A stretch of 7,463 nt of DNA. It comes from CAYXWM01 sp964392115 (GTDB lineage Bacteria > Bacillota > Clostridia > Lachnospirales > WRBF01). The notes beneath the pieces are model-generated. The model did no database searches. It saw nothing but the letters and a program-made list of their open reading frames with translations, and was not told where the DNA came from. The stretch spans positions 1 to 7,463 of the forward strand of contig CAYMOU010000100.1 of the NCBI GenBank assembly GCA_964392115.1, given 5' to 3'. Positions 1 to 5,658 of the stretch are shown piece after piece (within the stretch, counting starts at the first letter, position 1; each line of letters begins with the position of its first letter). Made by a program: the position numbers and the translations under genes.

Positions 1-53
1 GTTGCCCCCGAAGGATTTTAAGTCCTTTGCGTCTGCCATTCCGCCACTCGGGC
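1..53 (-). tRNA. tRNA-Leu(UAA), 5' part only, cut by the window edge
   Basis: Read on the minus strand, the RNA starts with a 7-nt acceptor half GCCCGAG, then TG. The D arm follows: stem GCG/CGC around a ten-base loop containing GG. Next comes the anticodon stem-loop: AAGGA, loop CTTAAAA, TCCTT. The anticodon is TAA at plus positions 18-20, which reads the leucine codon UUA. The last bases in the window, CGGGGGCAAC, begin the long variable arm typical of class II tRNAs such as Leu. The rest of the variable arm, the T arm and the 3' acceptor lie beyond position 1. The gene begins 32 bases after the stop codon of the Spo0E-like gene and has its own promoter overlapping that gene. Confidence 0.95.
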
Positions 54-79
54 TGGCCTGTCAAAATGTCGACAAAAGG

Positions 80-108
80 ATTTTACTACAGGCTTGTATA
101 TTTGTCAA
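80..108 (-). promoter_or_regulatory. Sigma-A-type promoter of tRNA-Leu, inside the 3' end of the Spo0E-like gene
   Basis: On the minus strand there is a perfect -35 TTGACA (103-108), a 17-base spacer and a -10 TAAAAT (80-85, 5 of 6 consensus bases). The predicted RNA start near 73 is about 20 bases before the mature tRNA end at 53. The -35 box lies within the last codons of the Spo0E-like gene, and that gene's TAG stop is in the spacer. Confidence 0.75.
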
Positions 109-325
109 GCATTTTATTGCATTTTTCAATCATTCCCCTGTCTGTTTCCATGCTGAGAATCATACGAAGCTGGGCAATCATAATGTTAGTCTCAAGTTTA
201 CGGTTTAGTTCGACTACACGAGGATCCGATAGATTGCAGGATTTTAACTTAATCTCGTTGTTTAATGCAGAACGTTGCTCTTCCAGCAGCAAGTGGTCAT
301 CTCTGTAATCAACATAATTTTTCAT
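86..325 (-). CDS. Spo0E-like sporulation regulatory protein (variant signature)
   Basis: This 79-residue, highly charged, helical cytosolic protein resembles the Spo0E-like aspartyl-phosphatase family, whose members dephosphorylate Spo0A~P and delay sporulation. The family pattern is visible from residue 11 to 52: a Leu/Glu-rich first helix, then LSDPRVVELNRKLETNIM, corresponding to the usual 'l.dp.vl.lSqeLDkli' second helix. The family signature SQELD is here NRKLE (residues 41-45), so both the Ser and the Asp normally used for catalysis are changed; it could be inactive or a diverged subfamily. An in-frame TTG at 353-355 would add 10 residues, but I prefer the ATG at 323-325 because GGGGGA lies 5 bases upstream. 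A residue 53-79 tail extends past the core domain. The promoter at 419-447 is flanked by Spo0A boxes. No terminator is seen before the tRNA. Confidence 0.75.
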   Translation of the reverse strand: MKNYVDYRDDHLLLEEQRSALNNEIKLKSCNLSDPRVVELNRKLETNIMIAQLRMILSMETDRGMIEKCNKMLDKYTSL

Positions 326-418
326 TCTAGTCCCCCGACATATTTGTTCATCCAATCAGAATAAGCTAAAGACATCAACCTTTCAAGAGTGCTTTATGTT
401 AAAAGATATAACTAAAAT

Positions 419-447
419 ATTATCCTACAAAAATAGTAGAATTGCAA
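419..447 (-). promoter_or_regulatory. Sigma-A-type promoter of the Spo0E-like gene
   Basis: On the minus strand, -35 TTGCAA (442-447, 4 of 6) and -10 GATAAT (419-424, 5 of 6) are separated by exactly 17 bases. The predicted start near 412 gives a leader of about 87 bases. The weak -35 with Spo0A boxes just upstream resembles the layout of Spo0A-activated sigma-A promoters such as B. subtilis spoIIG. Confidence 0.6.
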
Positions 448-456
448 TATAAAACT

Positions 457-484
457 TTCGACTTCGGCATTTATAATTCGACAA
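457..484 (-). promoter_or_regulatory. Cluster of three Spo0A (0A) boxes upstream of the Spo0E-like promoter
   Basis: Read on the minus strand, a perfect TTGTCGAA (477-484) is followed by TGCCGAA (463-469), which fits the relaxed 0A-box consensus TGNCGAA, and then AGTCGAA (457-463, 6 of 7). The first and third boxes are 20 bases apart start to start, about two helical turns. The nearest box ends 9 bases upstream of the -35 element at 442-447, in a position suited to activation by Spo0A~P. Direct binding is inferred, not shown. Confidence 0.6.
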
Positions 485-492
485 TTTATGCA

Positions 493-506
493 GTAGGCCG
501 GCCTAC
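493..506. repeat. Perfect 14-bp palindrome
   Basis: GTAGGCCGGCCTAC reads the same on both strands, with its centre between 499 and 500 and no loop. It is a GC-rich island in AT-rich DNA, lies 9 bases upstream of the perfect 0A box on the minus strand, and could be the binding site of a dimeric regulator. No T-run follows it, so it is not a classic terminator. Confidence 0.55.
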
Positions 507-541
507 ATCATGCATAATTTAGCAATCATTTACATATTTTC

Positions 542-559
542 TTGTCGTTGTATGTCGAA
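542..559 (+). promoter_or_regulatory. Second pair of Spo0A-like boxes, 10-bp spaced
   Basis: In plus-strand orientation, TTGTCGTT (542-549, 6 of 8) and ATGTCGAA (552-559, 7 of 8, containing the full TGTCGAA core) lie exactly 10 bases apart, one helical turn. Tandem 0A boxes with this phasing are known at Spo0A-regulated promoters. No plus-strand gene follows, so the likely target is the minus-strand Spo0E-like promoter about 95-110 bases away. Confidence 0.5.
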
Positions 560-718
560 ACTTTAAGATTAAAATTTTAATTTTAAAGGTTGAAACTGTT
601 AATATTTAATATTTAACGGACTTTTACCGGGCACTTACCTCTCGGATTATGTAGCTATACTTCGGGCCGACCCTATGTTTGCTAATCTATATCTTTATAT
701 AACTAAAGCATACATAAA
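560..718. other. Intergenic stretch downstream of yunB; no gene seen
   Basis: This is the rest of the gap between yunB and the Spo0E-like gene. At 561-588 there is a near-perfect AT-only dyad (CTTTAAGATTAAAA against TTTTAATTTTAAAG, one G-T pair); it lacks a GC stem and is a poor terminator. At about 618-672 there is a GC-richer patch with CCGGGC, CTCGG and a small hairpin GGG-CCGA-CCC (665-674). I could not match it to any riboswitch or small RNA. No convincing terminator for yunB is visible. Confidence 0.4.
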
Positions 719-1453
719 CTAATTACTTACAGACGGATGTACCGTTTGAGGATAGGCATTAATATAGTTTTCGGGAACCTTTCCGCTAAATACAGTGTTG
801 ACCAAGGTTATGTTGCGGTTTACCTTAATTTCGAACTCTTGGTTTGGGTTGACTATGCGAAACCCGGTCTCCATAATAAGCCAGACCTGAAAATTAACCT
901 GATTTATGCCTGTTGATTGGAAATTGGAGCGATAGTCTACCGTTGTGTTGCCTACGGGCGTTATTACAACCGGAAAGCCGGGCCCCATGCCCGAAAAAGC
1001 GTCTATTCCCAGTAAAGAGCCTACGGGTACTTCGATTTCCTCCGTTCCCATCTTTAGCAGCTTTTCGGAGGCAGACACGGCAATTTTTCCGCAAACGTCG
1101 TTTACCAAAACGGTGTTTAATGATATGGTGCTGATTCTGCCGTCTTTATCCAAGCTGCTTACGTAAAAATCGTCGGAGTTTAGTTTGCTATTTAAAAGCA
1201 CCTCCTCTACCGCCGAATTTAGCAGGAGATTTATTTTGTTCTTTATCTTCTGATTAAATGTAGCAATGGCTGTGGGCATCATTCTTTCGTCAAAATTATA
1301 TATGACAAATGACGTCATTAAAAATAACATTACCATTAACATAAGTAAGGCTACTTTTAGCTTGTAAAATTTCTTCCGTGCCGGGGTTGCACGGCTTCGT
1401 TTGGGTGTTTTTCGGGTAAAGGCATTTGAAACAAAGAATCTTTTTCGAACCAT
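719..1453 (-). CDS. yunB: Sporulation protein YunB
   Basis: The 244-residue product is close to the roughly 250 residues of B. subtilis YunB, a sigma-E-dependent mother-cell protein needed for proper spore formation; its biochemical role is not known. A basic N-terminus (RKTPKRSRATPARKK) precedes one hydrophobic segment at about residues 33-52, so it is probably an inner-membrane protein with its C-terminal domain outside the cytoplasm. Family landmarks are visible in order: NFDERMMP (53-60), an Ala/Asn-rich helix, VPVGSLLGI (142-150), GPGFPVVITPVG (157-168), SNFQSTGINQVNF (176-188) and GKVPENY (224-230). The start at 1453 is supported by AGGGTGA just upstream, and a sigma-E-like promoter lies farther up. 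It is divergent from the PBP gene. No broken or missing segment is seen. Confidence 0.93.
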   Translation of the reverse strand: MVRKRFFVSNAFTRKTPKRSRATPARKKFYKLKVALLMLMVMLFLMTSFVIYNFDERMMPTAIATFNQKIKNKINLLLNSAVEEVLLNSKLNSDDFYVSSLDKDGRISTISLNTVLVNDVCGKIAVSASEKLLKMGTEEIEVPVGSLLGIDAFSGMGPGFPVVITPVGNTTVDYRSNFQSTGINQVNFQVWLIMETGFRIVNPNQEFEIKVNRNITLVNTVFSGKVPENYINAYPQTVHPSVSN

Positions 1454-1510
1454 TTAATCACCCTTGGCTTTTTTGGGTATTTTGGTGAGAGGCCGGACAA
1501 GGCATTTTGC

Positions 1511-1558
1511 TTCCGGTATTTATAATTTTATGCCCGAATTCACCGGAATTGACCGGAT
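1511..1558. repeat. TTCCGGT/ACCGGAA inverted repeat plus a third ACCGGA half-site
   Basis: TTCCGGT (1511-1517) and ACCGGAA (1542-1548) form perfect 7-base inverted arms that flank the putative yunB -10 element. A further ACCGGAT (1552-1558) repeats the right arm exactly 10 bases later. The arrangement resembles an operator, but CCGG is common in this genome's coding DNA, so chance is possible. Confidence 0.35.
1525..1553 (-). promoter_or_regulatory. Sigma-E-like promoter for yunB
   Basis: On the minus strand, CATAAAAT (1525-1532) matches the sigma-E -10 consensus CATACAAT at 7 of 8 bases. GTCAATT (1547-1553) is a partial match to the sigma-E -35 (GHATATT, 5 of 7). The spacer is 14 bases, normal for sigma-E. 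The predicted leader is about 65 bases. YunB is known to be sigma-E-dependent in Bacillus, which supports the call. Confidence 0.5.
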
Positions 1559-1649
1559 ATTTTTCCTTAAAAAAAGGGCCTAATTACAAAGGTCTTATAA
1601 TTTCCAAGCCGGTTTTCATAAGATAGGGCTTTTTCCCGGTTCCTGTTTG

Positions 1650-1658
1650 TGATATAAT
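1650..1658 (+). promoter_or_regulatory. Extended -10 promoter of the class A PBP gene
   Basis: TGA immediately precedes a perfect TATAAT (1653-1658), forming an extended -10 element. The -35 region (about 1630-1636, T-rich, TTTTCC) is weak, as is common with extended -10 promoters. The predicted start near 1665 gives a leader of about 30 bases, ending in the strong ribosome-binding site AAGGAGG (1683-1689). Confidence 0.6.
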
Positions 1659-1695
1659 AATTCGATGGTTTGCCCTTTTCACAAGGAGGTTATTT

Positions 1696-4404
1696 ATGGA
1701 CTATTCCAGAGACAAAACAAGAAAGGAAATTTCGGCTGCCGGTTCAAATAAAAAGAAGGTAAAGAACAAATTCAGCCTATTTTCCTTTAGGATATTTATA
1801 ATAGTATTGCTGGTAGGCGGTTTCGGTACGGTGGCGGCGCTTATAGGCGCATATATGGGCATCATACAAAACGCACCGGTAATCGGCGATATAGACAACA
1901 TCCTGCCGGACATTTACACCACCATTATTTACGACAAAACAGGCAACGAGGTAGACCGCCTGATTGCCAAGGAAAACCGTGAATATGTAACATTCGATAA
2001 AATTCCTCAGGATTTGAAAGACGCCTTCGTTGCCATAGAGGACGAGCGTTTTTATACACATAACGGGGTGGACATTAAGGGCATATTTCGGGCGGTATAC
2101 GTAACGCTTACCTCCGACAAAAGCCAGGGTGCCAGTACCATTACCCAACAGCTAATCAAGAACATACGAGGAATTACCAAGAACGACATGGAAACCAAGA
2201 TTCAAGAACAGTACCTGGCCGTAAATTATGAGGAAAACCTCATAAAGAAATTGGGCACCAAAGAAAAGGCAAAAGACCATATTCTTGAAGTTTACGTAAA
2301 TACCATAGGCTTGCACCACGGCCTAAACGGCGTACAAACCGCATCCAACTTTTACTTTGGTAAGGATGTATCGGAGTTAAACCTGTCCGAATGCGCCACC
2401 ATAGCCGGTATTACCCAGAATCCATCAAAGTATACACCCCTTAACCGTCCACAAGACAATGAGGTAAGGCGGAAAATGGTTTTGGATAAGATGCTTGAAT
2501 TGGAAATGATAACCCAAGCAGAATACGACGAAGCCATGGCGGATACCGAAGACCTTTACGAGCGTATAAACCAAGTTGAACGTATAAACAGGCAAACATC
2601 TTATCACAGCTATTTTGTAGACAGATTGATTACGGAGGTCTCTAAGGACTTGCAGACAAAGCTGAATATCAGCCCTGCCACCGCCAACAATTTGGTTTAC
2701 AACGGCGGTCTGCAAATCTACATGACCCAAGATTTGGAAATGCAAAAGATAATGGACGACGCCTTTAAAGACGATTCCCTGTTCCCACCGGGAGACTTCG
2801 AGATTGACATACAATATTATTTTTCCGTAAAAAACAGCATTACCGGCAAGGTAAGCCATTATCAAAAGGACCACACTGTTAAAAAAGAAAGCCAAATTCA
2901 GCCTTGGGTAGATTCTGTTAAAAACGAGGTTGCAGGCGCAAACGACGAAATTATCAACGAACGACTTTTCCCTATACCGCAGCCACAGGCGGCCATGGTT
3001 ATTATGGACTATCGCACAGGTGAGGTTAAGGCACTTACCGGCGGCAGAGGAGAAAAGCTCGCCAACCAAACCCTTAACCGTGCAACGGATTCACCACGGC
3101 AACCGGGTTCCGTTTTCAAGGTTTTGGCGTCCTTTGCACCGGCTATAGACTTGGGACTGGTTACTCCGTCTACGGTAATAGACGACTCTCCGGTATCCTA
3201 CCCGAAATTCAATAACTGGTCTCCCAAAAACTGGTACGGTGGCTTCAGAGGACCAAGCACCGTTCGCTCAGCCATTCGAGACTCTATGAACGTAGTTACC
3301 GTTAAAAACCTGATGAATATGGGCATAGAGCCTGCCTATAATTATCTCAAAAACTTTGGCTTTAGTACCCTTGACGAACGTGATAAAGTTCCGTCCTTGG
3401 CCCTGGGCGGTATAACCTACGGCGTAACCCAGCTTGAAGTTACAGCCGCATACGGAGCAATCGCTAACCTTGGCGAATACAACAAACCTATATTCTACAC
3501 CAAGGTGCTTGACCACAACGGCGATATTTTACTGGAAAACACCATAGAGCCTACACAGGTATTAAAGAAAACCTCGGCATTTGTGCTTACGGATATGATG
3601 AAGGATGTAGTTACCGGCGGAGGAACCGGCGGTAAGGCAGCCTTTAGAAAGGTAAAAATGCCCATAGCCGGCAAGACCGGTACCACCACAAACACAAGAG
3701 ACCTTACCTTTGTGGGATACACCCCTTACTATGTATCCGGCATATGGCTTGGTTTCGACCAACCCAAGACCATAAAGCAAGACCACGGTTATCACATGTA
3801 CTTATGGCGCAGCATCATGGAAACCATACACAAGAATTTACCCTACAAGGACTTTGACTCACCGGATTCCATGAAGTTCAACTATGTATGCAGTGCCTCC
3901 GGCAAGCTTGCGGTTTCGGGGCTTTGCGAAAATGACGTTAACGGCTCCACTGTCAAGCAGGATGTGTTTGTAGCCGGAACCCAACCTACAAGCTACTGCA
4001 ACGTGCATTTAAGCGTAAGCATAGACACCGGCACAGGCAAACGAGCCACACCTTTCTGTCCGCCGGAAGTGCTTGGCACCGCCGTTACCACCTATAACAA
4101 AGACCACGGCTACGGCCTGGAAGAATGCGACGTGCATACCACAGGCATACCCAACACAGACACAGAAGCACCCGAATACACCGGCGACCCAACTATGCCG
4201 CCGGAGGATTCACCGGTAACAACACCAACCTATACACCAACACCAACCACCAATATCAACATACCTACCCCGGCACCGGTTTATACGCCTACGCCAACAC
4301 CTACACCGGTTCCGTCTTATCAGCCTACGCCTGAATTGCCGGTTGTGCCGGATAATCCCGGTACGCCGGTTCAGGGTGTGGATGATCCGTTGATTGAGGA
4401 GTAG
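1696..4404 (+). CDS. Bifunctional class A penicillin-binding protein (PBP1A-type transglycosylase/transpeptidase)
   Basis: This 902-residue membrane-anchored enzyme polymerises lipid II into glycan strands and cross-links their peptides outside the cell. It has a basic cytoplasmic N-terminus and a membrane segment at about 30-55. The GT51 domain follows: EDERFYTHNG (115-124, catalytic Glu115), GASTITQQLIKN (145-156), TKIQE (167-171; the usual Arg of RKxxE is Thr, Glu171 is kept), ILEVYVN (196-202) and RRKMVL (258-263). The transpeptidase domain has all three motifs: SVFK (472-475, acyl-acceptor Ser472), SMN (530-532) and KTGTT (660-664). Residues 730-811 carry five Cys (732, 744, 768, 788, 811) in a 'vC..SGkla...C' module seen in clostridial homologues. 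Residues 841-880 form a Thr/Pro-rich tail. The start is fixed by AAGGAGG six bases upstream of ATG. The gene is monocistronic, with its own promoter and terminator. Confidence 0.96.
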   Translation: MDYSRDKTRKEISAAGSNKKKVKNKFSLFSFRIFIIVLLVGGFGTVAALIGAYMGIIQNAPVIGDIDNILPDIYTTIIYDKTGNEVDRLIAKENREYVTFDKIPQDLKDAFVAIEDERFYTHNGVDIKGIFRAVYVTLTSDKSQGASTITQQLIKNIRGITKNDMETKIQEQYLAVNYEENLIKKLGTKEKAKDHILEVYVNTIGLHHGLNGVQTASNFYFGKDVSELNLSECATIAGITQNPSKYTPLNRPQDNEVRRKMVLDKMLELEMITQAEYDEAMADTEDLYERINQVERINRQTSYHSYFVDRLITEVSKDLQTKLNISPATANNLVYNGGLQIYMTQDLEMQKIMDDAFKDDSLFPPGDFEIDIQYYFSVKNSITGKVSHYQKDHTVKKESQIQPWVDSVKNEVAGANDEIINERLFPIPQPQAAMVIMDYRTGEVKALTGGRGEKLANQTLNRATDSPRQPGSVFKVLASFAPAIDLGLVTPSTVIDDSPVSYPKFNNWSPKNWYGGFRGPSTVRSAIRDSMNVVTVKNLMNMGIEPAYNYLKNFGFSTLDERDKVPSLALGGITYGVTQLEVTAAYGAIANLGEYNKPIFYTKVLDHNGDILLENTIEPTQVLKKTSAFVLTDMMKDVVTGGGTGGKAAFRKVKMPIAGKTGTTTNTRDLTFVGYTPYYVSGIWLGFDQPKTIKQDHGYHMYLWRSIMETIHKNLPYKDFDSPDSMKFNYVCSASGKLAVSGLCENDVNGSTVKQDVFVAGTQPTSYCNVHLSVSIDTGTGKRATPFCPPEVLGTAVTTYNKDHGYGLEECDVHTTGIPNTDTEAPEYTGDPTMPPEDSPVTTPTYTPTPTTNINIPTPAPVYTPTPTPTPVPSYQPTPELPVVPDNPGTPVQGVDDPLIEE
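4216..4335 (+). repeat. Low-complexity Thr-Pro repeat tract encoding the PBP tail
   Basis: Repeated ACA-CCA / ACC-CCG / ACG-CCT-type codons encode a TPTP-rich stretch at residues 841-880 of the PBP. Such tails are flexible, wall-spanning linkers in surface proteins; no LPxTG-type motif follows it. Confidence 0.6.
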
Positions 4405-4432
4405 GGGTTATAGTATCTAAATAAGAATGATT

Positions 4433-4480
4433 AAAAAAGACAAAAACCTTAGTTATATAAACAGGTTATTGTCTTTTTTT
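4433..4480 (+). terminator. Rho-independent terminator of the PBP gene
   Basis: Left arm 4433-4448 (AAAAAAGACAAAAACC) pairs with right arm 4464-4479 (GGTTATTGTCTTTTTT) with a single A-A mismatch. The loop is 15 bases and a run of seven T ends the structure. It lies 28 bases after the PBP stop. The stem is AT-rich, so it may be moderate in strength. Confidence 0.8.
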
Positions 4481-4509
4481 CATACCAATTTAAATCTTTA
4501 TAAATTCAC

Positions 4510-4538
4510 TTTAAAATAATATATTTATATAGTATAAT
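4510..4538 (+). promoter_or_regulatory. Sigma-A-type promoter of the AT-rich hypothetical gene
   Basis: TTTAAA (4510-4515, 4 of 6) and a perfect TATAAT (4533-4538) are 17 bases apart. The region is very AT-rich, so chance matches are expected, but this is the best pair between the PBP terminator and the gene. It would give a leader of about 110 bases before the TTG start, in which I see no recognisable riboswitch. Confidence 0.45.
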
Positions 4539-4656
4539 AAAGCTAATTACTGTAAACCTTGCATATCAAGATTAACCTTAAAATCAGCCACATAATATTT
4601 AGCATATCTGCTTAAACAGTTCTTGTAAATATACGGTACATAAAAGGGGTGTCATT

Positions 4657-5583
4657 TTGGATACAGAAAGATTTATTACTTCAAAGTATTTCAATGATAT
4701 TGACAACATTATTTTAGCTGAATTTAGCGAGGTTGAATTAAATTATATCGAGCACCATATTGAGTTAACCAGATACATACAAGAGATAAACCAACTATTT
4801 AAAGTCTTTAGATTTAACCTTAAAAATATGTTAAACTGCTATACCCTAATGATCACAGATAGAATTGAAAGAACAGAGCACATACCACCGGGTTTCGATG
4901 ATTTTATCGCAATAAATTCGTTAACAATCAATTATATAAGTTCAGGAAAAATCTTAATTGAATCTCTAAGAAATTGCGTTGAAATTTGTTGCGGAACAAA
5001 TTCAGACGAATTTAAATACTTTAAAAATGAACTATTACAGAAAACATATGACAGTTGTTTTAACTACCGTTACATTATAAGGCTTAGAGATTTCTCACAG
5101 CATTGCCATCTGCCTATAAGTTATCAGAACGGATTGTGTTGTTTTGATCTGACACAAATAATTAACACACCGCATTTTAATCATAATAAAACGTTAGAAA
5201 AACAACTAAGAGAAATCGAGAGCGATATTATTTCTACATACGGGGATGCACCCCGTCTGTCTTTTACTTTAACATTAGCGGAGTACAATTTAGAAGTAAC
5301 AACGATTTACAAGTCATTTTTAAGTTTAATGAAAAATGAGGTTCATTTATCAGAAAAAAGAATATCTGAGTTAATAGATTTACGACCTGAAATAATTACA
5401 TACTGTACGGATTTTAAGGAGGGTGTAGTATGCTATAAAGTGGATAATAATATGCTGCACTTATTTAATGTTACTGATAGTTCTATGATTATGTTCAATC
5501 TTTTTGAAAAAGAAGCTGATGATATCTACGTCGAGGAGAAGAATGAATTTTCAAGACTTCAAAACTCATACAAAAAGGAGTAA
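4657..5583 (+). CDS. Unrecognised 308-residue protein with an R-x4-H motif; possible HEPN-like ribonuclease
   Basis: I do not recognise the whole protein. It is helix-rich, has no signal peptide or membrane segment, and is unusually rich in Cys (10, including CC pairs at 111-112 and 161-162). Residues 84-156 read as helices ending in YRYIIRLRDFSQHCHLP. The RDFSQH at 144-149 fits the R-(polar)-x3-H catalytic motif of HEPN-superfamily RNases, which occur in toxin-antitoxin, abortive-infection and CRISPR proteins. That assignment is inference from a six-residue motif and helical context. The TTG start at 4657 is chosen because AAGGGG sits 7-8 bases upstream and the next Met is residue 58. Base composition is clearly more AT-rich than the PBP and tuf genes, with many AAA, TTA and ATT codons, suggesting acquisition. 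It is alone between two terminators, with no partner antitoxin visible. Confidence 0.8.
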   Translation: MDTERFITSKYFNDIDNIILAEFSEVELNYIEHHIELTRYIQEINQLFKVFRFNLKNMLNCYTLMITDRIERTEHIPPGFDDFIAINSLTINYISSGKILIESLRNCVEICCGTNSDEFKYFKNELLQKTYDSCFNYRYIIRLRDFSQHCHLPISYQNGLCCFDLTQIINTPHFNHNKTLEKQLREIESDIISTYGDAPRLSFTLTLAEYNLEVTTIYKSFLSLMKNEVHLSEKRISELIDLRPEIITYCTDFKEGVVCYKVDNNMLHLFNVTDSSMIMFNLFEKEADDIYVEEKNEFSRLQNSYKKE

Positions 5584-5601
5584 TTGCTTATTCCCCAAAC
5601 A

Positions 5602-5627
5602 AAAAAAGCCCCTTTCGGGGCTTTTTT
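5602..5627. terminator. Bidirectional rho-independent terminator between the hypothetical gene and tuf
   Basis: A perfect 11-bp stem AAAAAAGCCCC/GGGGCTTTTTT closes a TTTC loop, with T-runs on both strands. It lies 18 bases after the hypothetical gene's TAA and 31 bases past the tuf stop on the other strand, so it serves both convergent genes. Confidence 0.93.
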
Positions 5628-5658
5628 CAATTTAATTTAACTTGCCTAACAGGCAAAA

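Noticed and set aside
54..85. TTGTCGAC (minus strand) before the tRNA as another Spo0A box
   Set aside because: It differs from the consensus in the last base of the core and lies downstream of the tRNA -10 with no supporting neighbours; a chance match is likely.
326..355. In-frame TTG start giving a 10-residue N-terminal extension of the Spo0E-like protein
   Set aside because: No ribosome-binding site is seen upstream of the TTG, while the ATG at 323-325 has GGGGGA at good spacing; the extension (DEQICRGTR) also covers the ribosome-binding site itself.
561..588. AT-only dyad as the yunB terminator
   Set aside because: It has no GC-containing stem and no T-run following it on the minus strand, so it would be too unstable for intrinsic termination.
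1596..1601. A second TATAAT upstream of the PBP gene
   Set aside because: No -35 element or TG extension lies at the right distance; the TGA-TATAAT at 1650-1658 is nearer and better.
2425..3069. Long antisense open frame (214 residues) inside the PBP gene
   Set aside because: It is the complement of a strongly supported coding region with all PBP motifs; no family resemblance is seen and the translation looks like a shadow.
4125..4334. Alternative-frame Tyr/Thr/Asn-rich frame over the PBP tail
   Set aside because: It is a frame shadow of the Thr-Pro repeat codons.
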